DNA from: Variovorax gracilis
GTDB taxonomy: Bacteria > Pseudomonadota > Gammaproteobacteria > Burkholderiales > Burkholderiaceae_C
DNA: 64,000 bases
Assembly (NCBI RefSeq): GCF_030317115.1
Contig: NZ_JASZYF010000031.1
Location: 1 to 64,000 of the forward strand
Direction of reading: 5' to 3'
Shown in pieces: positions 47,584 through 55,792 of this stretch. Each line of letters opens with the position of its first letter. Position 1 is the stretch's first letter. Both the position numbers and the translations under genes were made by a program. The notes below the pieces were generated by a model. That model was given only the letters and a program-made list of their open reading frames with translations, was not told the DNA's origin and searched no databases.

Positions 47584-48285
47584 ATGTGCTCCAACTACGA
47601 AGCCGTCTCTCGTGCTGATCGACTGCTGAGCTTTTTCGGTGTGGTCCGAGATCGTGATGACCCGACCGCCACCGTCTTCCCAACCGGCCTGGCACCGTTC
47701 ATTCGGCTCGCCGAGGACGGATCCGGCAATCGTAGAGTCCACGACGGCGCCTTCGGCCTCCTTCCGTATTTCGCTAAGGAGCTTGCCTATGGTCGGCGCA
47801 CCTACAACGCGAGGACAGAGACTGTAGCCACGCTTCCGAGCTTCAAGGACGCTTGGCGCCGCAGCCAGCGCTGCATCATCCCGGCCGAGAGCATCTTCGA
47901 GCCCAGCTATGAAACGGGCAAGGCCGTGTGCTGGAGGATCTATCAACCAGGGGACGTGCCGATGGGCATCGCTGGGATCTACACGAAGTGGCGAGACCCG
48001 GAGACCGGACATGAGCTCTACAGCTTCGCAATGCTGACGGTCAGCGCGGCCGGCCACCCGGTCATGCAGCGCTTCCACAAGGCCGAGGACGAGAAGAGGA
48101 TGGTGGTGATTCTCGACCCGGCCGACTACGACGCTTGGCTAACTTGCCCTCTCGCCCAAGCACCGAAATTCTTCAACCAGTGGATGGGACCGCTCGAGTC
48201 CTATGAGGCTCCGCTTCCGCCCCGCGCTCCTCGCACGTACAGCGGGAAGGTGATACAGCCGCCATCCGAGCCAAGACTGTTCTAG
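47584..48285 (+). CDS. SOS response-associated peptidase family (SRAP/YedK/HMCES)
   Basis: A 233-residue SRAP protein. This family senses abasic sites in single-stranded DNA and forms a covalent thiazolidine link through Cys2, protecting the lesion. The key residues are present: Cys2 after Met removal, Asn75 in TYNARTET, Glu106 in PAESIFEP and His164 in MQRFHKAEDEKRMVVI. Compared with E. coli YedK, the last motif has an insertion between His and Arg-Met, as in one subfamily. It sits in an operon under the LexA box with the small upstream gene. Confidence 0.9.
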   Translation: MCSNYEAVSRADRLLSFFGVVRDRDDPTATVFPTGLAPFIRLAEDGSGNRRVHDGAFGLLPYFAKELAYGRRTYNARTETVATLPSFKDAWRRSQRCIIPAESIFEPSYETGKAVCWRIYQPGDVPMGIAGIYTKWRDPETGHELYSFAMLTVSAAGHPVMQRFHKAEDEKRMVVILDPADYDAWLTCPLAQAPKFFNQWMGPLESYEAPLPPRAPRTYSGKVIQPPSEPRLF

Positions 48286-48595
48286 AGACCGGCTAGCGGC
48301 GGCTTGCAATCGAACAAGCGCCTAGTTCTTGCCGGCGGGCAATCGCTGCGAATTGATTCCTGCCGCCACCGTTCAAGACTGGTTGCAGTCCTTCACGAGC
48401 GCTGGACCGTTCGGCAGCAATGCGCTGATTGCAGACCTGCTAGCGGCCGCTGTCGGGGCGGCCTCCGCGTTTGCTTCGGACGGAGGGGGTGACGAGACTC
48501 TCGCCGGCCTGTACTCTTTATAAATCAACAGAACGTTGCCATCTATGCTCCGCGGCTGACGGCGATGTCTTCGTCGAGGCGCCCTACACTGCGCC
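48286..48595. other. Stretch between the SRAP gene and the next unknown gene
   Basis: This 310-bp stretch has no gene I can support. A 64-codon frame from a TTG (48329-48523) gives an Ala-rich, fairly protein-like sequence but has no family match known to me and no ribosome site. The promoter of the next gene should be near its 3' end. Confidence 0.4.
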
Positions 48596-49450
48596 ATGCC
48601 CAACGTTGATGGCCCCTCTGATCTCGACTACTCGCTCAACCTTTCGCAGATGCGAACGGCTCTCGACGCGGCTATTGCAGCGTCACGAGCCTACTCGGGT
48701 ATCCGTACGCGACCTGGGCGGCGCACTCAGGGGGCAATGCTTTTTACCTCCCTGACCACTCGCGCGTTCACACTCCTACGGATCGTTCCAGCGACAGCGG
48801 CAGAGCGCCGAGAGGGGCACTGGGACTTTGCGACGGTCGCGGCATGTGCTCGAGCGATCCTCGAAGTTCGCTTGACGTTTTTCTATCTGACTGAGGCTTG
48901 TTCCGAGGATGAATGGTGTACCCGCGTAGACATCCTCAGCATTCACGATTGCACAAGTCGGATGAAGCTCTTCAAGGCCATAGGGGATCACGACGGCACG
49001 GGACAAGTGGACGAGATCGCCGAATTCGGGAAGCAACTTGTCGAGGTTCAAGAGCGACTTCAGCGGCGTCCGTTCTTCACCGCCCTTCCCCCGGGCGACC
49101 GCAATCGGTATCTGAATGGGTCAAAAGCCCATCTCCATTCACTGGAGGACATCGGGTCTCGCTGCGGGATTCCCGTGCCGGTGTTCAGGATGTTCTACTT
49201 GATCTGGTCGACCCAGGCACACGGTCTCCCTATGAGCTACCACCGCATGGCCGCAGACAAGCGCGGCGCGGGTGTCCATTGCTTTGTCGAAGAGTCGTAC
49301 ACAGCGATGTGCCTGAACCTCTGCGCCCAGCTGCTTGTCGACTCGACAGCAGAGATGCATGAGCTTTTCCGAGACTTCCCAGCAGCGCAAAACCCCCGAC
49401 CACCGGTGCCGGGTTTGCTTGGCAAGATGCTTGCACGGGCGGGCCAATGA
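48596..49450 (+). CDS. Unknown helical protein, DUF5677-like
   Basis: A 284-residue, mostly helical protein. The central HWDFATVAACARAILEVRLT, followed by FFYLTEACSEDEW (about residues 75-108), resembles the DUF5677-like group of unknown function, but this is a weak call. Further features are an acidic helix around QVDEIAEFGKQLVEVQERLQ and a His-containing SYHRMAADKRGAG segment near the C-terminus. It overlaps the next gene by 4 bp (ATGA), so the pair works together. GC and codon use look less biased than in the backbone genes. Confidence 0.7.
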   Translation: MPNVDGPSDLDYSLNLSQMRTALDAAIAASRAYSGIRTRPGRRTQGAMLFTSLTTRAFTLLRIVPATAAERREGHWDFATVAACARAILEVRLTFFYLTEACSEDEWCTRVDILSIHDCTSRMKLFKAIGDHDGTGQVDEIAEFGKQLVEVQERLQRRPFFTALPPGDRNRYLNGSKAHLHSLEDIGSRCGIPVPVFRMFYLIWSTQAHGLPMSYHRMAADKRGAGVHCFVEESYTAMCLNLCAQLLVDSTAEMHELFRDFPAAQNPRPPVPGLLGKMLARAGQ

Positions 49451-50022
49451 ACCCGGCGACTCCCTTTCCCGCAGACAGCGCCACAGTCGTGGGTCTGCTC
49501 GAATTGCTGAACGCGGGGTCCAAGCGCGAGGCCCAGAAGATCACTCGGGACCTGGTGATCACTTCGGGTGGCTTCGCTAGCTTCCTGCTCGCTGCCCAGG
49601 TCGGAACGATGGCACCGTACATCTACACCAGTCACTTTCAGGAAGTCCAACCGGAGTCGCTGCGCCCCAGTGAAGCCGACTTGAAGTCGATGGGGTCGAA
49701 TGGCGTCGGTCCACTGAAGCCCGAAGCTGCCAAGGGGTTCCGCAAGGTGTCACAGATGATGATTGACCGGCGTCTATTCGCCGCGCATCTGCTGTACGCC
49801 CCTGACTGGTCTCGTTGGCACCTGTTCTATTTCGACCAGCGAGATACGTCCGAGCGCGGAAACCACTGGACGGCCGGAGGTCCGCATATCCACTACGCCC
49901 GTGAGACCGACACTCAGATGTCAGCCAATGACATGTGGCGAGCCGTGCAGGCCACGCCACCAAACCCGCCGCGCGGTACACACGTTCGATACGAAGCGGG
50001 TCGCCCGCCTGGAAACCGATAG
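49447..50022 (+). CDS. Unknown protein, translationally coupled partner
   Basis: A 191-residue protein with no recognised family. The middle has FASFLLAAQVGTMAPYIYTS and a C-terminal block WHLFYFDQRDTSERGNHW, then GGPHIHYARE with paired His, which could be a metal or catalytic site. Its ATG overlaps the stop of the preceding gene. The pairing suggests a two-component unit such as toxin-antitoxin or effector-immunity; this is only an inference. Confidence 0.65.
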   Translation: MNPATPFPADSATVVGLLELLNAGSKREAQKITRDLVITSGGFASFLLAAQVGTMAPYIYTSHFQEVQPESLRPSEADLKSMGSNGVGPLKPEAAKGFRKVSQMMIDRRLFAAHLLYAPDWSRWHLFYFDQRDTSERGNHWTAGGPHIHYARETDTQMSANDMWRAVQATPPNPPRGTHVRYEAGRPPGNR

Positions 50023-50180
50023 ACCATATTCCGACATCCCCCTCTATGGCTCTGCGACCGGTGGGCTCGCTGGGACCTTTGCGACCCTCCGAGCCTTCAG
50101 CGTGGCGTTCATCCTGTCTGCTCGAGCCCTGCGCTGAGCCTTGAGGCGCTCGGCTTCCCTGGCACCGCAGGCCCACGGCC

Positions 50181-50222
50181 TCCGCCATCCTCCATCCGCC
50201 ATCCGCCATCCGCCATCCGCCA
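50181..50222. repeat. Tandem TCCGCCA heptamer, six units
   Basis: Six consecutive 7-bp units, TCCGCCA, the second carrying one change (TCCTCCA), followed by TCCAATGG. Pure short tandem repeats like this vary in number by slippage. It lies in a non-coding part of the island. Confidence 0.85.
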
Positions 50223-50450
50223 TCCAATGGCGATGTTGGTCGTTGTGGTGTTGTGGTGCCAGGTGTCGGCGTCGTCGACGGTTACGGCCTCCTGACGTCG
50301 TATCTCTTGGACCGCGGGGGCACTGCTGGGGGGCCCGAAGCGGCAAGCCTATGCGGTCGATGGCCTCATCGACGAGGCGCCGCCACATTGGGTCCGCCGC
50401 CCCCGAAGGAATGCAGGAATGCCGGATAGGCTCGGACAGGCTCCCAACCG

Positions 50451-50487
50451 TCCGGACCCGTCCGGACCTGTCCGGACCTGTCCGGAC
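50451..50487. repeat. Tandem TCCGGAC decamer, four units
   Basis: Four 10-bp units starting TCCGGAC (variants TCCGGACCCG, TCCGGACCTG twice, and a final TCCGGAC). Each unit holds the palindrome TCCGGA, spaced one helical turn apart, so a dimeric DNA-binding protein could bind the same face. Confidence 0.75.
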
Positions 50488-50753
50488 ACCGAGTAGGGCG
50501 CGATGAATGACCGAAGACCGCCGGCTTGCAGTCGACCGTGTCTGCCTACCTTGAAGACCGCTATTGCTGCAATCCCGCGGCTCAACCCGGCCACGTGCGC
50601 TCCTTGCCGAGCCAGCGAACGTCACCTGACCGCGTGCCTAGGGCGGCATCGGCCGCGACATGAAAGCGGTGTCAGCTCGGATGGCCAAGGGCCGCCTTGT
50701 CTTCGCTGCTCGCGCCCCGGGTGCCTTCCCGGGTCCAGCAAAAATGTCCGGGC

Positions 50754-50802
50754 TTGTGTGAGTTGTGCGAGTTGACTATGCTGACTCGCACAACTCGCAC
50801 AA
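50754..50802. promoter_or_regulatory. 19-bp inverted repeat upstream of the Xre/DUF2384-like gene
   Basis: Left arm TTGTGTGAGTTGTGCGAGT (50754-50772) and right arm ACTCGCACAACTCGCACAA (50784-50802) are complementary except for one base, with an 11-bp spacer. Each arm consists of two CTCGCACAA-type 9-bp units, and a further partial unit follows. It ends 26 bp before the ATG at 50829. It is most simply an operator for the downstream gene; a hairpin in the leader RNA is an alternative. Confidence 0.6.
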
Positions 50803-50828
50803 CTCGCACTCTTCGCAAGGGCGCCGCC

Positions 50829-51431
50829 ATGAAGAACCTGAGCTTTCACGTTGATCTGGACCCTCGCCAAATATCCCATGAGCTGACGGAGAAGGACATT
50901 CAAGAAGTTCAGGAGGTGCTGCCTGACTTGCTCACCGCAGTACTGGCCGTTCGATACGAGCGCCGCCTAGCTGCACTCGAGACGCTCGTAGAGCTGTTTG
51001 CCGGACGAGCAGAGATCACGCCAGCCGACTCAGCGCAAGCTCGGATGGAAGGACGCGCCCGTAGCGCCATCCAGGAAGGCACGGACTGGTACACGGCGCA
51101 GCAAGTGGCGGAGTTTGCGAAGCTGGGCCCCGGCAATCCAATAGGAAGCGTCAGCCGCTGGAAGGCCCAGGGCCGTGTCTTTGCACTTCGACAAGGTAAC
51201 CGAGACCTGTACCCGCGCTACGCACTGGGCATCGACTTTCATCCGCTGCCTGCAATGAAGGACCTCCTGCGGGTGCTGGACAAGCGCAGCGGCGAGTGGC
51301 TGGCGACCTGGTTCGAGAGCACGAACGGCTTTCTTGGCGGAAAGCGTCCGCGCGAGCTTCTCCTATCCGACCCTGCACGTGTGCTGGAAGCCGCGAAGGA
51401 TGAAGTGGAGTCGCGGGAGTTCGCCAGTTGA
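50829..51431 (+). CDS. Xre/MbcA/ParS-like (DUF2384-type) protein, possible antitoxin
   Basis: A 200-residue protein. The C-terminal third (EWLATWFESTNGFLGGKRPR, then ELLLSDPARVLEAAKDEVES) resembles the MbcA/ParS/Xre antitoxin C-terminal domain, including the GxxP/RPxELL pattern. The middle has DWYTAQQVAEFAKLGPGNP and VSRWKAQGRVFALRQGNRDL, a helix-turn-helix-like segment. ATG at 50829 is preferred over a longer frame that crosses the inverted repeat. No RES-domain toxin follows; the next 290 bp encode nothing recognisable. It may be an orphan antitoxin or regulator. The family call is moderate. Confidence 0.65.
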   Translation: MKNLSFHVDLDPRQISHELTEKDIQEVQEVLPDLLTAVLAVRYERRLAALETLVELFAGRAEITPADSAQARMEGRARSAIQEGTDWYTAQQVAEFAKLGPGNPIGSVSRWKAQGRVFALRQGNRDLYPRYALGIDFHPLPAMKDLLRVLDKRSGEWLATWFESTNGFLGGKRPRELLLSDPARVLEAAKDEVESREFAS

Positions 51432-51723
51432 GCTGGCTCAATGACCCGATCACCCTCGGCACCCCCACGCTAGCGACTGAACCGCCCCAGCGCGCTCCCC
51501 ATAGCGCGGCTGTGGCGTGCCTGCGATTGCCCCCGGGCCCTTACTCGACTTCGTTCGCCGGCAAGAGGGCAGGACCTTGGGCATAGTCGGAGACCGTCGG
51601 ACTGCAGTCATTCAGGCTCGTCATGGCGAACGACGGCAAACGCTGCAGTGAAGGCACGCAGGCCAGTGCCGCCGATTCCAGTGTGGCATCCTCTCAACGA
51701 CAACACACGAGAGGCTGCCATCG

Positions 51724-52401
51724 GTGGCGGTGATGAGGATGCATGAGCAAGCAGAGTACGACGACGCCGACCGACTGGCGGATCTTTTGGAGGCCAGTGA
51801 GGCCTTCGACGAAGACGTCGGGAAGCTGTTGGCGAAGTGCGAGGCGCGAACCAAGCGCGGACTCATAGCTTCGGCGCTGTGCTCTGCGGCTTTCGAGCAT
51901 GGATTTAGTCAACGCGTCCTGTTGGAAATTGGCTTGTCTGGCACTGCTTTGTCCCTCTGCCGCCTCCACTTCGAGGCAGTGGTACGCGCCACCTGGACGG
52001 CCGAATGTGCGTATGACGAGTGGCTCGAAAAGTTCACGACGCCTGTCGAGGGGCCGGAGCATGTAGAGCCTGCCAATCCGGTATCGATCAGCAAGATGAT
52101 CAAGCACATCACCTCCACGGTGAAGCATGTGGGAGAGGAGTACGCACTGCTCAACACCACCATCCCGGCGATGCACTCATTCGTGCACAGCGGGGCTCAA
52201 GCGGTGGTGCATGCGTTGATGCCGGTGTACCCCATCTACACACTGATGGGCGCACTGTGGAATCGCAACCTGCTGCACCTCTACACGGCGAACACCGCTG
52301 TCGTGGCTGCCGGGGACGGGCTCCTGCTACCGCGCATGCGCCTCTTGCGGGAGAAGCATGCTGGCTGCATGCCACCCACCAGGAAAGAGATGGCGGTGTA
52401 A
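51724..52401 (+). CDS. DUF6988-like unknown protein
   Basis: A 225-residue, mostly helical protein. The core SLCRLHFEAVVRATWTAECA and YDEWLEKFTTPVEG, with a later AMHSFVHSGAQAVVHAL (His-rich), resembles the DUF6988 group of unknown function; this is a tentative call. It starts with GTG at 51724, with ATG at 51733 as an alternative. The NERD gene begins 29 bp downstream on the same strand, so the two are probably co-expressed. Confidence 0.65.
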   Translation: MAVMRMHEQAEYDDADRLADLLEASEAFDEDVGKLLAKCEARTKRGLIASALCSAAFEHGFSQRVLLEIGLSGTALSLCRLHFEAVVRATWTAECAYDEWLEKFTTPVEGPEHVEPANPVSISKMIKHITSTVKHVGEEYALLNTTIPAMHSFVHSGAQAVVHALMPVYPIYTLMGALWNRNLLHLYTANTAVVAAGDGLLLPRMRLLREKHAGCMPPTRKEMAV

Positions 52402-52430
52402 TAACCCACCTCTCCACTGGGAGCTGGAGC

Positions 52431-53135
52431 ATGAATACCTCCACCATTGTTCTCCTTGGGTTCGTCGGGCTCGTCGGCCTGGTCATCGGATTCGCGATGG
52501 GCCGCAGCCAATCAGCGTCACCTTCATTCCAAAACCAAGGTGAGGCACGCCTTGTCCATGAGGCCCGGGCGCACTTTGCTGCGCCGGACTATCACTTGAT
52601 GAATCACATCACCTTACAGATGCAAGAAGGCACGACTCAGGTCGACCACATCCTCGTCTCAAGGTTTGGTGTTTTCGTCATAGAAACGAAGCACTTGAAC
52701 GGCTGGATCTTCGCCAATGCCAAGCAAGCGACCTGGACTCAAGTTATGTTCCAGAAGAAATCGCAGTTCCAAAACCCCATCTTTCAGAACTTCCGGCACG
52801 TTCGCGCCGTTCAGGAGTTGCTCGACTTCCTACCAGCTGATCTCGTCAAGTCGGTCGTGGTATTCACTGGAGACGCGGAGTTCAAGACCGAAGTTCCGCC
52901 TGGCGTATTCACCTTGCCGAAGTTTGTCGAGCACATCAGGGGGCACGCCACTGAGGCAATCTCCGTTAACCGCGTGCAGTTCTGCGTTGGGCGGCTGGAG
53001 ACAGCTCGACTCGCCATTAGCAAGGAGACTGACATTGAGCATGTCGAGAACCTGCATAGAAAGCACGGCCCACCGCCAATCCGCTCCGTCGGCAGGATGC
53101 GGTCCGGCAAGCCCGGAAGAGATCCTTGGCTTTGA
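52431..53135 (+). CDS. NERD-domain protein with N-terminal membrane anchor
   Basis: A 234-residue protein. Residues 4-23 (STIVLLGFVGLVGLVIGFAM) form one transmembrane anchor. The NERD nuclease-related domain follows (about 35-150): DHILVSRFGVFVIETKHLNG carries the conserved Asp and Glu-x-Lys of the restriction-endonuclease-like core. The usual topoisomerase-type zinc finger is absent. ATG at 52431 is the natural start, after the DUF6988-like stop. DNA or RNA binding or cleavage at the membrane is the likely role. Confidence 0.85.
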   Translation: MNTSTIVLLGFVGLVGLVIGFAMGRSQSASPSFQNQGEARLVHEARAHFAAPDYHLMNHITLQMQEGTTQVDHILVSRFGVFVIETKHLNGWIFANAKQATWTQVMFQKKSQFQNPIFQNFRHVRAVQELLDFLPADLVKSVVVFTGDAEFKTEVPPGVFTLPKFVEHIRGHATEAISVNRVQFCVGRLETARLAISKETDIEHVENLHRKHGPPPIRSVGRMRSGKPGRDPWL

Positions 53136-53575
53136 GCAGTACGTCTGCACGGGATCAGCAGGCATGTCAGGAGGTCGGAAGATTGCGGACGTCGACGTGG
53201 TTCGCATTGGAGGACCGCTTACGCTGCGCTGCCGACGTAGACGGTCCAACTGATGAAGTCAGGTCGGTGCCCTCTCGCGACCTCCGAGCTTCGACCGCAA
53301 ACTGGAACTGTCGGGCCAGGAGAGGCCGCTCGCTGGCGCGCCGGCTACGACGGGTCTGCTTGAATGCTGCCTTTGAGGGGTCACCGTCCACCCAACTCTC
53401 TTCTTTCTTCGCCTTCCAGGCTTCGGTCTCCCTTGGAGGCTGCACCCTTCGGTGCAATGGCGTTGCGCCGTGATAAGGAATAAGCTTCCTCATTCGGTCA
53501 CGGGGCCCTCTCATGAGTGCACCATTGCAATCATCCGGAGCACCAGCGTCCCGTTGGCTTCAACGAGGAGCGGGC
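53136..53575. other. Intergenic stretch with 46-bp repeat copy 1
   Basis: This 440-bp stretch has no gene. It holds the first copy of the 46-bp direct repeat (53269-53314) and a small hairpin TGCACC/GGTGCA with a CTTC loop (about 53440). The promoter and ribosome site (GAGGAG) for the first sulfatase are at its 3' end. Confidence 0.6.
53269..53314 (+). repeat. 46-bp direct repeat, copy 1
   Basis: Starts GCCCTCTCGCGACCTCCGAG and ends ACTGGAACTGTCGG; identical over 46 bp and in the same orientation to 58238-58283. Weaker similarity continues about 24 bp further. The two copies bracket the sulfatase/lectin/lipoprotein segment, about 5 kb apart. Confidence 0.9.
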
Positions 53576-55378
53576 ATGGATCACAACAAGCCGATCGACC
53601 CTGCCGCATCGCGGCGGGAGTTCCTGGGTGGTGCTGCTGGACTGGGAGTGATGGCGCTGGGCCTTGGCGCACATGAGGAGGCACGCGGCCAACCCGCCAC
53701 TACCGCTCGAAGCACCTCAGCGGGCGCAGCAAGCGGCCCCTACAACATCTTGTTCATTCTGGTCGATCAGGAGCGCCATTTCCGCCCGGGCGAGCTTCCG
53801 GCCGGCTATCGACTGCCGGCCCATGAGCGGTTGAAGAAGCAAGGCACTACGTTCGTCAACCACCGGATCGGCTCCTGCGTGTGTACGCCCTCCCGCTCGG
53901 TGATTTATACCGGGCAGCACATCCAGCAGACGAAGATGTTCGACAACACGAACTTCCCCTGGATCGAGAGCATGTCCACTGAGATTCCCACGCTGGGTGA
54001 CCTGCTTCGGAACGCCGGCTACTACACGGCGTACAAGGGCAAGTGGCACCTGACAAGGGAGTTCGAGACGGTCAACGAGCACGGCAACTTGACGAAGATC
54101 TTCACGCAGGAGATGGAAGCCTACGGCTTCTCCGATTACTTCGGCGTCGGCGACATCATCGCGCATACAAGGGGGGGCTACCTTCACGACGGCATCATCT
54201 CTGCGATGGGCGTGAACTGGCTCCGCGGCAAGGGACGCGAACTGGCGGCGGAACAGAAACCCTGGTTCCTCGCAGTGAACCTCGTCAACCCGCACGATGT
54301 GATGTACTACAACACGGATGCACCGGGCACGGTGGTTCAAGCGAAACGTGGCATCAAGCGTGTCGAGCGCGATCCGGTCGACCCGCTTTACGCGAAGCAG
54401 TGGGAGTACCGGCCTCCGGCGAGTCACGGGCAGGCGCTCGATGCGCCGGGGCGTCCACCCGCACACCGGGATTTTCTGCACGCTCATGACGCGTTGGTCG
54501 GCACCATCCCGAATGAGGAGGCCCGCTGGCGCCGGCGGCACAACTACTACTTGAATTGCATGCGCGATGTGGATCGAAACATTGCGACGCTTCTTGCCGA
54601 GCTAGACGCCTCGGGGCTGGCCGACAAGACGATCGTGATCCTGACCGCCGATCATGGCGACATGGACGGCGCGCACCAACTGCACGCCAAGGGTGCTGTC
54701 GCGTATCGCGAGCAGAACAACGTGCCCTTCATGGTTTCCCATCCGGCCTACGCGGGCGGCAAGCAGTGCAAGGCCGTCACCTCACACGTCGACATTGCGC
54801 CGACATTGATAGGACTCACAGGAGTAGCCCCGGACAAACGGGCCATCATCGCCAAAGGACTTCCTGGCAAGGATGTTTCCGGACTCCTCGCGGCTCCCGA
54901 GCGCGCCGATTTCGCGGCCGTCCGTGACGGGGCGCTCTTCAACTACAACATGTTTGCCTACATCGACGGCGACTTCCTGAACAAGGCCGTCGACTATATG
55001 CAAAAGGGCGGTAAATCGAGCGAGCTACAGAGCGCGGGCATCCGTCCGGACATGATGAAGCGCGGCGCGGTGCGGTCGGTGTTCGATGGCCAGTACGCGT
55101 TCGCGCGCTATTTTTCGCCGAAGCAGCACAACCGACCCACGACGGTGGAGGAGCTTTATCGCTTGAACGATGTCGAGCTGTACGATGTGCGGGCCGATCC
55201 GAACGAGATGAACAATCTCGCACTGCAAGGCGGGCGAAACCGGGAGCTTGTCCTTGCCATGAGCGAAAAGCTCAATCGACTGATAGACGCCGAAGTCGGC
55301 GAAGATCGCGGGCAGATGCTTCCCGGCGGCATCGACGCCGGTTGGGAGGTTACGGCAGAAACAATGTCGGGCGCTTGA
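53576..55378 (+). CDS. Sulfatase (alkaline phosphatase superfamily), Tat-exported
   Basis: A 600-residue type I sulfatase hydrolysing a sulfate ester. The N-terminus has a twin-arginine signal (ASRREFLGGAAGLGVMALGL, Arg13-Arg14), predicting export folded to the periplasm. The formylglycine motif is Cys103-Thr-Pro-Ser-Arg107 (SCVCTPSRSVIYTG), followed by YKGKWHLT and a metal site in LTADHGDMDGAHQ. ATG at 53576 has GAGGAG upstream. Its activation needs a formylglycine-generating enzyme, not seen in the window. The substrate is unknown. Confidence 0.88.
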   Translation: MDHNKPIDPAASRREFLGGAAGLGVMALGLGAHEEARGQPATTARSTSAGAASGPYNILFILVDQERHFRPGELPAGYRLPAHERLKKQGTTFVNHRIGSCVCTPSRSVIYTGQHIQQTKMFDNTNFPWIESMSTEIPTLGDLLRNAGYYTAYKGKWHLTREFETVNEHGNLTKIFTQEMEAYGFSDYFGVGDIIAHTRGGYLHDGIISAMGVNWLRGKGRELAAEQKPWFLAVNLVNPHDVMYYNTDAPGTVVQAKRGIKRVERDPVDPLYAKQWEYRPPASHGQALDAPGRPPAHRDFLHAHDALVGTIPNEEARWRRRHNYYLNCMRDVDRNIATLLAELDASGLADKTIVILTADHGDMDGAHQLHAKGAVAYREQNNVPFMVSHPAYAGGKQCKAVTSHVDIAPTLIGLTGVAPDKRAIIAKGLPGKDVSGLLAAPERADFAAVRDGALFNYNMFAYIDGDFLNKAVDYMQKGGKSSELQSAGIRPDMMKRGAVRSVFDGQYAFARYFSPKQHNRPTTVEELYRLNDVELYDVRADPNEMNNLALQGGRNRELVLAMSEKLNRLIDAEVGEDRGQMLPGGIDAGWEVTAETMSGA

Positions 55379-55792
55379 GCCTCTCGCGCCACGATGATTC
55401 GATCCGGCCCACGACCGCTCCCGCGTGCATTGCTGACATTCGGAGTGAGAACTCGAAGGACGGCGACGGGCCCTACCCTGCCGGTCGTCGGCGCCAGTCG
55501 TACGGCAGGTGCGCAGCGCTTGTTGCCGTTCCTTGCCGCTCGGCGAACTCACACTGTGACGCCGAGGCCGGTCATTCAGGCGCCGCGATGATCTCTGAAT
55601 CCATGACCGGTTCCAAAGGGGATTACAGAGTGTGCGGGCCGCGGCGCGGGTGCCGGTGATGCCGGTGGTCGAGGCCACCGCGGCGCGGCATCTTGACGCA
55701 TCGATCCGGGAGGTTCAGTCTTGCTGCGGATGCGGGTCTTCGGCGTCGCAGTGGTTGGGGCGTCGTGGCGGGCGCGTCGAACGGAGGTCGTC
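55379..55792. other. Intergenic stretch between sulfatase 1 and the ricin-like gene
   Basis: This 414-bp stretch has no gene and no repeat that I can support. A GGAGG ribosome site for the next gene lies just before 55793. Confidence 0.5.

Larger units (their letters stand above)
50023..50828. other. Repeat-rich non-coding stretch
   Basis: This ~800-bp stretch has no supportable gene. It contains six 7-bp units (50181-50222), four 10-bp units (50451-50487) and a 19-bp inverted repeat (50754-50802) near its end. The open frames here are Arg/Ser/Pro-rich and look like shadows. Confidence 0.6.

Noticed and set aside
50181-50487. Short tandem repeats considered as a CRISPR array
   Set aside because: Units of 7 and 10 bp without spacers do not fit a CRISPR (repeats of about 23-47 bp with unique spacers), and no cas genes are present.
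51428-51586. A 52-codon frame after the Xre-like gene considered as a RES toxin
   Set aside because: It has none of the conserved RES residues and is far too short; at best a chance frame.
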